This document shows, piece by piece, positions 13,301-22,168 of a stretch of 64,000 bases of DNA. The translations under genes and the position numbers were made by a program. The notes under the pieces were generated by a model, which saw only the letters and a program-made list of their open reading frames with translations, was not told the DNA's origin and made no database searches. The DNA comes from Elmis aenea (lineage: Eukaryota > Arthropoda > Insecta > Coleoptera > Elmidae): contig OX393578.1 of assembly GCA_947652605.1 (NCBI GenBank), positions 58,349,415-58,413,414 on the forward strand, written 5' to 3'. Within the stretch, counting starts at the first letter, position 1; each line of letters opens with the position of its first letter.

Positions 13301-16300
13301 TTTTTAAACAATAATATAGATAAAATCGCGGCATTTGGATGTTTATTTTGATTATGATAGCAGATTTACAATTTTAATTAGCACTACCTACTACAAATTA
13401 GAATTTTAAACTAATCCATTAAAAAAAATTTATAGCCAAACTTTGCACCAAGCCAAATAAAAAAAAAACATACTTTGTTACATAACACGAGACACATTTT
13501 CTAATAAAAATTCGTAATTTATTACTCACTAATGTGTTATGGTTTTGATCAAGGTACAAGGTCCTGGCAGTCTACCAATTTGTGAGAGTAAACGTGTGCA
13601 TTAGTTTGTTTTTTGTTGTTGTAGAAAGTAAGTTACCTATGTGGTATACTGAGCAACTCCCATCGGGTTTGTTTCTGATATCACACATACGCTGTAGCCG
13701 ATTTTGTTACATCAGATACCCTTGACTGCTTTTATGGACATTTCTATTTCAAGTTTACTTCGAAAAACAAAGAGAGAACAACAAGCAAACATTATTTGAT
13801 TTAATTAAAACTGTAGCATTGTCATGGAGTGATTATCTGGATTTTTTTATTCACTTTTAGAAATGTTAGAGAATTTTGGACCCAATTTATGTTAAGTTTA
13901 AATTAAAATGTGGAAATGTTTAAAACTTTTGAACCCCCTTAAAAACAAAAAAAAAAAACCTTAACAACGATTGTTTTCTGTGAAGATGAAGTATTGTCAT
14001 GGAGTTTAAAGCTCATTTGGGATGTTCATGTTTTGTTATAGGAAATATTTGAAAATGTGTTCATATCAAAAACACAAACAATGCAGCACTAAAACAATAA
14101 ATTTGTACTGTTTTCTGTAACAGTGGTGCATTGTTATGGAGAACAAAGATTATTTGCGATGCTCTTTGGCTTTTACTAGTTCTTTTTAAGTTTTATCGTT
14201 TTCTATTGTATCCTAATATGAAGAATATTTATTTTAAAAATTACAACACTTTATTTCTTAAACAGCAAAGCAAAATAAGTCACAAACTACTTTTGGGGTT
14301 GAACGTAAGACTTTCCCGAAGAAAAAAAAAATCAAAGGAAGTGGTGTAACTACAGAGCAAGACATTCCAGTAGCTACTATCGTACCAGTGACCTCACATC
14401 ATGATAACCAGGTCGTGAAGTGATACTTGCTAGACTTTGGGCTCGACTTAATGTCGTCAGCTGATTGGTTGAAATTGCGGGTGTGTTAAAACTTGGCTGA
14501 CGCAATTGGTTCTGTTATTTAAACGATGTTTTGTTGCTATGTTGTGTAATTTATTGACCGGTTTATTTAAAATTTTACTATCGGTTTTTTCTACTTGTGT
14601 CATAAATGTTTTATTAGTTGTGATTTAAGACCAAAAAACCCTTTTGCAATTATGTATGCGCACGAAACTTTATTGAAGTAGTGCAATCAGTTATTATTTT
14701 TTATTTCCTAAGATTTAATGAATGAGAAGGGAAAATACTGACAACAGAAAAAGAAATTATCGAAAGATGGGGAAATCATTTTAAGGAGTCATTGGAAAAT
14801 GATAACATAACAAATGATGTGGAGGAAGGGCAACGGCAGGAGGAATACGAAACAATCAAACAAGAATATGAACAAGAAATAACCGAAGATGAGTTGGATA
14901 AAGCGATACAAAATGAAAATTGGAAAAGCAGCGGGTTGTGAAGGTATTTTACCTAAAATGATTAAGTACAGTGTGGTCTATTTTCGATGCCCATACAGGG
15001 TATCTCGGTTATTATCAGAGATAGAAAAAAAGTAAATACATAAACTCGATTTATTTTTTCGAGAAAAATTTATTGCCGTAAACATATTTTTAATATCTTT
15101 TTTAATTTTCGAAATATAGCCAAAAACCGATTTTTGGCACTTTTCAAAAATGTTAAATATCTCGTTTAAACGAGAAGATAGAAAAAAACTTTAAAGACAT
15201 TTTTCGCATGATTTTTTGTGCTTAATAAGATAGCGATGTTCAATTGTTTTTTACTCATATTAATGCCGATATATTACACCTAACTTTCTTATTTTAAATG
15301 GCAACCATAGGGAAATTATATATTTTTGAAAAACGCAAAAAATAAGCTTTCGATTCATGTCAAAGCCAACTATGGTTGTCATTTAAAATAAGAAAGTTAG
15401 GTGTAATATATCAATATTTGTATGAGTAAAAAAAAATTGAACATCGCCATCTTATTAAGGACAAAAAACCATGCAAAAAATGTCTTTAAAGTTTTTTTCT
15501 ATCTTCTCATTTAAACAAAATATTTAACATTTTTGAAAAGTGCCAAAAATCGGTTTTTGGCTATATTTCGAAAATTAAAAAAGATATCAAAAATCTGTTT
15601 ACGGCAATAAATTTCTCTCGAAAAAATAAATCGAGTTTATGCATTTAGTTTTTTTCTATCTCTGATAATAACCGAGATACCCTGTATGGGCATCGAAAAT
15701 AGACCACCCTGTACATGGAAGGAACATGCTGCTAAGAATAGTAAATAAAGCATGGCAGGAAAAAGATATTCCAAAGGACTGGGAGGTATCTGTTATGTTA
15801 CCGATATTCAAGACTGGCGATAGTAAAAAATGCGTGTGGTAGAAAAATTGTATGAAAGAATTTTGGAGGAGAGATTAAGGCAACATTTCGAAAGGAATTT
15901 GGAAAAGGCGCAATGTGGCTTTAGACCGGGTAGAAGCACGCGGGATCTAATTTTTACGTTAAGACAGTTATGTGAAAAAACAATGGAACATTCAAAAATG
16001 GTGTATTTGTGCTTATATCGATCTGTCTATAGTCTTCGATAGAGTGCCAAGGGAAAAGATCTGGAAGATATTGAAACAAAGTAGAGTGGGAAAAGGATTA
16101 TTAAACGCCATCAAGAGTTTATATAAGAGTAGTAGAGATTATGCGCGACCCATTACAGCAGTTCCCAGGAATTTATAACAACAGTGGGAGTAAGACAAGG
16201 AGGCACATTAAGTCCACTGCTCTTTATAATTCTTATGGATAAATCATTAAAGAATGTAAGCAAAGCACAAAGAAAGCCTACTGGAGCTAGAATATACTAA

Positions 16301-17434
16301 AACCAATATCCTTAACAGAATTAACCTTTGCAGATGATGTGGTGCAATTAGCTAAAAGCGAAAAGAACTTGCAACTCAATCTAGACGCATGAGCAGATAC
16401 ATTAAGTAGATGTAACATGAATATTAATATAACAAAGACAAAGGTTATGGTCATAGCGAAAAATCATGAACCAGTTACAGTTATGCTAGACCAAAAAAAG
16501 ATAGAGCAGGTAGCGAATTTTAAATATTTAGGAAAAATAATTGCAGAGAATTGTAAACTGGAGGAAGATCTGAATAACATAATAGCGGCAGCGACGAAAT
16601 TTTACTACGCCACTAATAAATGTTTGATAAGTTCTTACTTAAGGAGATATCAAAAGAAACGAAGACGCGAGTTTTTAATGCAGTGTACGTACCCATTCTC
16701 ACGTACAGTTCAGAAACTTGGACACTAATACAAAAACAAAAACAAAAAATACAGGCAGGTACAGAAGATTTCTGAGAAGAATAGAGGGATGTAGACTGAT
16801 CGATAAAATCAGTAACCAAAAAATTCGAAATAACCAAGGAGTAACAGATATTAAGAAAAATATGGAGACGAATTGATTAAGGTGACTTGGACATCTACTG
16901 AGCATGCCAGAAAGTGGATACGCGAAAATAGAATGGAAAGTGCAGATGGAGGGAAAAAGGAATAGAGGAAGACCAAGAATAAAATGGGAAAAAGTAGTGA
17001 GGTAGAGACTGGAAGAAAAAGGAGTAGGCTGGAGAGATGTGTCCCAATTAGCTAACGATAGGCAGGAGTGGAGAAACATAACACAGAAATAGAAAAGCAT
17101 ACTTTGACACCGAAAGGTACAAGAGGAACCGATTAAGAAAAAGAAGAAAATTTAGTTTTAAATGTGTTCAAAACTCAAAATAATTTTAAAGCAACGACTG
17201 CTCACATTGTCCAAAACTTCTAAACCGTTTCAAACTAAAGCAATTGACGTAAAACTTCATGCACACGTTACATGCAACTCAAATAATGCATAAGAATCTT
17301 CAAATAGGCAAAATTATGATTTAAGTTGTCAACGAAAAAATAAAAATTCACAAAAACACATACCTAAAGGTATGTTCCTCCAGGAACTCACTTTTGGTAA
17401 AAACACTATTCTTTAAACTAGGTGTAACTATCAT
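4370..17434 (-). CDS. Pepck: Phosphoenolpyruvate carboxykinase (GTP), nine coding exons
   Basis: Converts oxaloacetate and GTP to phosphoenolpyruvate, the committing step of gluconeogenesis and glyceroneogenesis. Exons in transcript order: 17434-17364, 9096-8979, 6882-6737, 6494-6051, 5968-5836, 5755-5337, 5191-4993, 4891-4544 and 4474-4370. All introns are GT-AG and the phases join cleanly, giving 660 residues, close to other animal PEPCKs. Visible motifs: [13 protein letters not shown] (about 270-282), P-loop FPSACGKTN with reactive Cys326 and Lys328, kinase-2 VGDDIAW (346-352), [28 protein letters not shown], and the guanine-binding NWFRK...[12 protein letters not shown]. Lys282, His302 and Asp349 align with the known Mn2+ ligands of vertebrate PCK1. 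The start ATG at 17434 is preceded by a TATA box. The encoded N-terminus is acidic and not obviously a targeting peptide, so a cytosolic product is inferred. Intron 1 (8.3 kb) is full of transposons. An alternative first exon is proposed at 30.0 kb. Confidence 0.96.
7032..8542 (-). mobile_element. Long palindromic element with Tc1/mariner transposase remnant in the loop
   Basis: TA-flanked element inside PEPCK intron 2. Its ends CAGGGTGGTGCTTTTTTCG and CGAAAAAAGCACCACCCTG begin inverted arms of roughly 540 bp (7032-7575 and about 8005-8542) that match nearly base for base. The ~430-bp loop read on the minus strand (about 7985-7650) gives fragments [32 protein letters not shown] and [14 protein letters not shown]. 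This is the pattern of an IS630/Tc1-mariner transposase C-terminus, with several frameshifts and the last catalytic aspartates lost. The element can no longer move by itself but its origin is readable. Confidence 0.8.
10649..10758. mobile_element. Small inverted-repeat MITE, 110 bp
   Basis: Ends CTGTGATACTTGGCGACT and AGTCGCCAAGTAATCACAG are inverted repeats around a short AT-rich centre. It lies inside PEPCK intron 1 and has no coding capacity. Family not recognised. Confidence 0.6.
11278..11517 (+). mobile_element. Left half of a GACCGGGGATGAAAG-ended element
   Basis: Begins with GACCGGGGATGAAAGTAAC, the inverse of the right end found at about 34117-34147. It contains a ~95-bp stretch (11420-11517, from CTGTAGTAAGACAGCT to AATTTACACAG) that also occurs at 33607-33698. 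The copy stops where the GGA/GAA microsatellite starts, so its right half is missing or displaced. Confidence 0.6.
11518..11729. repeat. (GGA)n/(GAA)n purine microsatellite
   Basis: About 210 bases of uninterrupted purine on the plus strand: GGA repeats, then a long AAG/GAA run, then GGA and AAG again. Long purine-pyrimidine mirror tracts can form triplex DNA. Glu/Lys-rich and Phe/Ser-rich ORFs across it are translation artefacts. It lies in PEPCK intron 1. Confidence 0.97.
12262..13262. mobile_element. hAT-like non-autonomous element with exact 8-bp target duplication
   Basis: Ends CAGGGCCTTTCAGAGG and CCTCTGATAAGGCCTG are imperfect inverted repeats. The flanks carry the same 8 bp, AGTATACT, at 12254-12261 and 13263-13270. 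An 8-bp duplication and CAG...CTG ends are hAT hallmarks. GC-rich subterminal blocks (GGCCCGGGG) remain. The interior is largely replaced by a nested palindromic element (12362-13120). It lies in PEPCK intron 1. Confidence 0.85.
12362..13120. mobile_element. Palindromic MITE nested in the hAT element
   Basis: Ends CAGTGTTTCCGAAAGGTATGG and CCATACCTTTTGGATACACTG start inverted arms that include GAATATGCTATATATC, AAACAACTTTTATTC and ATTCGAAAAAA blocks. A TA follows the right end; the left flank is mutated to CA. It is about 759 bp long. The ORF at 12412-12639 is arm sequence, not a gene. Confidence 0.75.
13271..14719. other. PEPCK intron 1 sequence without a recognised gene
   Basis: A degenerate repeat is visible: GTAGCATTGTCATGGAGT at about 13812, GAAGTATTGTCATGGAGT near 13987 and GTGCATTGTTATGGAGA near 14106, each but the first preceded by TTTTCTGTRA. 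It is probably the ruin of a ~120-170-bp tandem. The ORF at 14131-14349 crosses it and has no recognisable domain. Confidence 0.4.
14720..17145 (+). pseudogene. LINE reverse transcriptase, broken, with 3' tail
   Basis: Non-LTR retrotransposon copy lying antisense in PEPCK intron 1. Frames pieced along it read [27 protein letters not shown] (RT finger region), [27 protein letters not shown] and an [15 protein letters not shown] active-site block near 16330. Then come [24 protein letters not shown] and the typical 3' region ([10 protein letters not shown]..., [14 protein letters not shown]) to about 17100. Several frameshifts and stops (for example RVGKG to TSVGV, and a TGA in the DA block) and a 743-bp MITE make it non-functional. 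The 5' part (endonuclease) is absent. Clade is uncertain; RTE- or CR1-like elements share this tail style. Confidence 0.85.
14969..15711. mobile_element. Near-perfect palindromic element, 743 bp, inside the LINE
   Basis: TA on both sides. Ends CAGTGTGGTCTATTTTCGAT and ATCGAAAATAGACCACCCTG. Arms of about 330 bp match with few differences (for example ATCTCGGTTATTATCAGAG against CTCTGATAATAACCGAGAT) around a ~60-bp spacer near 15310-15360. It has no ORF. Same end type as the 7-kb element. Confidence 0.88.
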
Positions 17435-17524
17435 CTTGCCTTAAAGAAAATTTTCCAAATAATCACAACGTTTTACTTTTCACAAAAATCTTATAACATT
17501 CAATAAATTAATAATATCACGCGA

Positions 17525-17639
17525 ATTTATATGAAAAAAGCGTTTCACGCACTTCGACATTTTAGCCAATCAGATTTTGATAACGCAAACGAGCCCCTCT
17601 TTTTCGCATTTTAAAAATAATCGCACTTACACTGATAAG
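17525..17639 (-). promoter_or_regulatory. Proximal PEPCK promoter
   Basis: On the minus strand, ATATAAAT (17532-17525) lies about 90 bp upstream of the ATG at 17434, placing a predicted start site near 17500. A CCAAT-type box (TGATTGGCT, 17572-17564) lies about 35 bp further upstream. A GATA-type site (GATAAG on the plus strand, 17634-17639) follows. GATA factors are common drivers of insect fat-body genes. The motifs are seen directly; their use is inferred. Confidence 0.55.
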
Positions 17640-17959
17640 ACGAAAATAAATGTGTACATTTGTTGTTGTTTTAGCTTGGAGGAAAAATCAACAGAGAAAT
17701 TTGCGTATGCAAATTGGTCAATATTACGTTAGTATATTAATCATGACGCTAAACCACACTATAATTACGGCAATATTGGACCTGACCTAAAAATAGATTT
17801 TAAAAACTATGCATTCGTTTGAGACATAAGTATTTTGTTGTGAGCAAAGTGGTGAAATGATATGAACCTTGAATTACATAAAAATGTTTGGCCTTTTAGA
17901 GCAAGCTACAAAAATCATCATGTTTCAATTTTTTTCTTGGTATGATTAAGTTTTGTACG

Positions 17960-19510
17960 AAGAAACGGTAAATATTGTAAGAACACAAAATGAAGAAGCG
18001 GAAGAGTTTGAAACAAAAGAGGGCTTAAAACAGGGATGCGTGCTCAGTCCATTATTATTCTCAGTAGTTATAGATGGGGTTTTAAAAAAGTAAAACAAAA
18101 AATGAGACCGTTTCACCGGGGCGACTGGAAAATGGAAAAAATAAACATAACTGAGCTAATGTTCGCAGACGCCATGGTCTAAAGCCGGTCCACATCAATA
18201 AAAATTTATGTTGTATTTTGTATTTCAAATTCAACACAAACATTTGCGGCGCAAATTTAAATCTGGTTAAGTATTTTACCACGTAAATAGTTATCTTGTG
18301 CGTTGAACGGCCGAATCCGCTTGTGTAGGTTTGTTTATGCAGAGCGCAACAGTTTGCTGCTAGAGAGCCTGTTGTTATAAAATGGAGTGGAGTTTTCACT
18401 TTCTTTGTGCGATATAAATAATCCGATGTAATTATGAACAATGCACATTTCTTTTTTAAAAAATGAGACATGATCAATCTCCCAAACATAGGTATTTACG
18501 TAGTAAAATGAAACAAAATTACAGATGCACTCAGAATCCAGTCCACATTGACAATACTGTGCGCCGCAAATCTCTTTGAAGTTGGCTAAAAACCGACAGC
18601 ACGATGGATAGCGTGCGTTGTTCTTCACGAAATTATTTGTGTGCATTTTTATTCGGCGCACAGTCCACACCAACAAAAATTTCTACGAACACGAGCAAAT
18701 TTGTGTCAAATACAACGCACAACGCACATTTTTATTGATGTGGATCCAGTTTTAGAAGCGGAAACAGAAAAAAATCTGCAACCTGGAATTGGAAAAAATT
18801 CATGTAAAAATAAATACAGAAAAATCTAAAACTATGACCGTTACAACAGAGAACAAAGGGTATAACATCACTTTAAATGGGCTTAGGTTGGAACAGGTAG
18901 AAAGCTTTAAGTATTTAGGAGTGATCATAGAGAAAAATGGAGGAATGGACAAGAAAATAAGCGAAAGGACAGGAAACGTAGGAAGAAGGTTCTACAGTTT
19001 AAGAACAAAATTTGTTGGAAATGGAGAAGTCCCAAGACGAACAAAAATGGAAGTAGTCAAAAAGGTAGTAACTACGCTGCGCCACTTTTATACGGAAGTA
19101 AATCGTGGACACTCACAAATAAAAATAGTAGCTGAGCGAATGCAGCAGAAATGAGATGTCTAAGAAAAACCCAAGGAAAAACAAAAAAAGATAGAATCAG
19201 AAACGAAACATGTAGAAAATAATTAAAGATAAAATCAGTTGAAACAAAAATACAAGAAAGGCAGCTGGGATGGTTGGGGCATATTTATAGAATGAAGAAA
19301 CGTTAACCAGAAAAGCCTATGACGCAAGATCACAGGGAAAAAACAAAAGAGGTAGACCGAGGAAAACCTGGCAAGACTAAGTTAAAAAAAAGCAGCAACG
19401 GATAGAAACATCAAATGAAAAGACATAAAAAATCTAGCACAAGACAGAAAAACATAAGAAAAAGTCAGCAAAACACAACTCAACAGTCCTACAACTAACA
19501 ATAGAAGGAC
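17960..19510 (+). pseudogene. Second LINE fragment, split by a MITE
   Basis: Frames read GLKQGCVLSPLLFSVVIDG (RT palm, about 18020-18080) and FADAMV at about 18163. After the insertion come LEAETEKNLQ, KINTEKSKTMTVTTEN and VESFKYLGVIIEKNGGMDKK (18790-19150), then a decaying tail to about 19510 with GRPRKTWQD-like sequence. The RT active-site FADD reads FADA here, so a catalytic aspartate is lost. It differs enough from the 14.7-kb copy to be another LINE subfamily. It is upstream of the PEPCK promoter. Confidence 0.8.
18182..18752. mobile_element. TA-flanked MITE inside LINE RT domain, 571 bp
   Basis: Ends AAGCCGGTCCACATCAATAA and TTATTGATGTGGATCCAGTT with TA on each side (18180-18181 and 18753-18754). 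Excising it in thought leaves the LINE reading continuous across the RT active-site region. The interior repeats the end theme (CAGTCCACACCAACAAAAAT at about 18660). ORFs at 18082-18489 and 18335-18676 lie mostly within it and look like chance. Confidence 0.75.
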
Positions 19511-20000
19511 TCATGACCGAATAAAAAATTATTAAGTTTTAATTATGAGATAATTTTTAAAAATCATTACTACATTTTTTTTGCTGATTTATGTACCTAC
19601 TGATAAAAATAAAGCAATTTTATCTCCCTGTTATTTATTGTAGGTACCCATCAATCAATCAAACACAAACTTTTCTGTTAAGTTTATTTTTGTTTCTAGG
19701 TGGGTGTGTTTTGACGTCACATCCTGTGGCTCCTGCCCTATTGTTGTTTTATTACAACATCCTTAAATTGTATCCATAAGCACTTAATCTAAAAAGTAAT
19801 AAATCAACGTAATCTAATAAAAATTAAGTTAACATATCAACACTACTTTCGTCAGCATAACAGATATGTATTTCATTGTCTTTTAGGGTTTTTTGGATTA
19901 TTTATTTCTGTTTAATTTTGTGTAAATTTAATAGTTTATTTCGTTTTATACGTGATTAAATTTGAGGGGAATCTGACAGGATTGAAATTTGCGTGCAAAG
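19511..20000. other. No gene seen
   Basis: AT-rich spacer between the LINE fragment and the hAT-like element. The ORF at 19591-19779 shows no recognised motif. Confidence 0.4.
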
Positions 20001-21519
20001 CAGGGTTGGACACAATTGGATTTTTATTTAAAAAAAACAAAAATCATTGATTTAAATTAAAAAATCAAAAATCATTGATTTAAATTAAAAAAATCAAAAA
20101 AACCGCGAATTTTTCTGATTTTCTCAAAGATTCTTGCCTGTTCTTCCTTTTTACAACTCATTTATTCATTATTCACTCTGCATTATATCTTCTATACAGC
20201 GTCATTCAAAAAGTATCAACAAATGAAAAACTTTTTTTTTTTTTAATTTCTAAGAAACTTTTATTTTTTGGTGGATGACATAAAATTAATTTTAAAATGG
20301 AAAAAATTCATACGATACTGATTTTTAGCGATTTCAGAAATCTTCCAAGAGCCTTATTTAAAGAGTTCCAAAAAAAACTTCATAGAGAAAGATTGTTCAG
20401 ATTTGAAAATACGACCAATAATGAAATTTGTCGTTAAAATTTCAATTTTTATTTTTGAAGTAATTTTAACATCAAAAAGTTTGCAAAAATGAAAAATCTT
20501 TTTATTATTGGTTTCTCAAATAGTTTTATTCTTGAGTAAAGTTGGTGCATGATCTAAAATTAATTTTAAGTTAAAAAAAGTTCAATATAAATTCATATAT
20601 CTAACAATAGATTTTAACGATTTTGGATATATTCGAAAAGAGTACAGTGCCCTTATTTTAAGAATTTTAAAAAAGTGTAAAAAAAATTGTTTACAATTTA
20701 AAAATAATACTCTATTAAATAAATTATCGTTTTGTTTTCCCTTGGTTTTTTAATTAAACTCCTTAAACAAGAGCACTTTAATCTTACGAATTGTTCTAAA
20801 ATCGCTAAAAACTAGTGTTGTATGAACTTTTATCGAGCTTTTTAAAACTTTAAATAAGTTCTAGTCCATGCTCCAACTTTTCTCAAGAATAAAATTTTCC
20901 GATTAATCGATAGATAATAAAAAACTTATTTATTAGTTGCAAACTTTTTGAATGTTGACACTACTATAACATTCGAAAATGAAATTACAACGTCAAATTT
21001 CATATTGCCATATTTTTGATTTCTAAACAATTTCTTCTCATGAAGTTTTTGCAAGTTTAAAATACGGGCACTTTACTTTTGCGAATATATTTAAAATATT
21101 TAAAATCTAGTGTCATATGATTTTTTTTCCATCTTAAAATTAGTTTTAGGTCATGCATCAACTTTTATCAAGAAACAAATTTTCTGAGAAATCGTTAATA
21201 AAAACCATTTTTTACTGTTGCAGACTTTTTGAATGAGGCTGTAGATCTTTTGACTCTAAAATTAATTATTATTGTGAAAATTTACAAAGTAAATCTACCG
21301 GAATGCGTCTCTAACAAGAAAATTCCTGTAGAGACTTTATTTCTCCCTGACCTATGAAAAGCCAATAGGCAATATTTCCGGCGGTTGTTTCAGTGGGTAG
21401 AAGGAAAACGTGCATTTAATTTATACAAATGTGACGATGAATCGTGAAAAAAAATAAAGTTTGATTAAATCATGATTTTAATTTTAAAAAATCAGCTGAT
21501 TTAAATCAGGCCAATCCAG
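20001..21519. mobile_element. hAT-like element with 8-bp duplication, carrying a nested palindrome
   Basis: The 8 bp GTGCAAAG occur at 19993-20000 and 21520-21527. The element starts CAGGGTTGGACAC and ends GGCCAATCCAG, with ATTTAAATCA-rich subterminal repeats at both ends (TTGATTTAAATTAAAAAATC on the left, GATTTAAATCAG on the right). No transposase remains. Most of the interior is the 1,045-bp palindromic element below. Confidence 0.75.
20197..21241. mobile_element. CAGCGTCATTC-ended palindromic MITE (copy 1)
   Basis: TA-flanked. Begins CAGCGTCATTCAAAAAGT and ends ACTTTTTGAATGAGGCTG. The arms are decayed but pair over blocks such as GGTGCATGATCTAAAATTAA and its inverse. The same family recurs at 57052-57924 inside the Tigger element. 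Confidence 0.75.
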
Positions 21520-21527
21520 GTGCAAAG

Positions 21528-22164
21528 TATAAAGGAAGGACTTTCTAAAAATCTAATTAGTTCTCTGCAAAATAATATTTAGAGGAGCTAAGCGAAAACT
21601 TTAAATTTTCTTTTATGTTTTACCGGTCATTTAAAGGCTAAACCGAATTTTCAAGATTTGTTTTTTAAGTTAAGCTTCATACACATTATTTAATTTCTAA
21701 ATTATAATCATACATCCTCACGATACATTTTTTCATCACAATATCTATAGTGCAAAAACTACAATCTATGCTGATTTAAAAAAAAATGCATTACAGCTAG
21801 CAGCTGATATCTTTCGAATTGTAAGTAAACATTTTCGCAATAACGACAAACTTTTCTAAGCAGGATATTGCTTATTACTTATCGCCTAAAAATATCAGCA
21901 CTTAAAAACATCAGACGTTTTTGAGGGATCGTTTCAGTTCAAGATCCAAGTTCAATGAAGGATTCCCTTGCGTCACAGATATAATGACCGACCCCCGCTG
22001 TGAACACTTGATTTTTTTTTATATTAAACCTCTAGGATTTGCCCCCAGTGATTGCAATATTTTTATTTTTGGCTTATTTCCAACTTAGATAACATAATAT
22101 GGTGCATGTCGTTTGGTGATATGAGACAACACATGATTATCGCATTAGCGCCATAAATTGGTCG
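21528..22164. other. No gene seen
   Basis: AT-rich spacer between the hAT-like and piggyBac-like elements. No coding exon or repeat end recognised. Confidence 0.4.
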
Positions 22165-22168
22165 TTAA

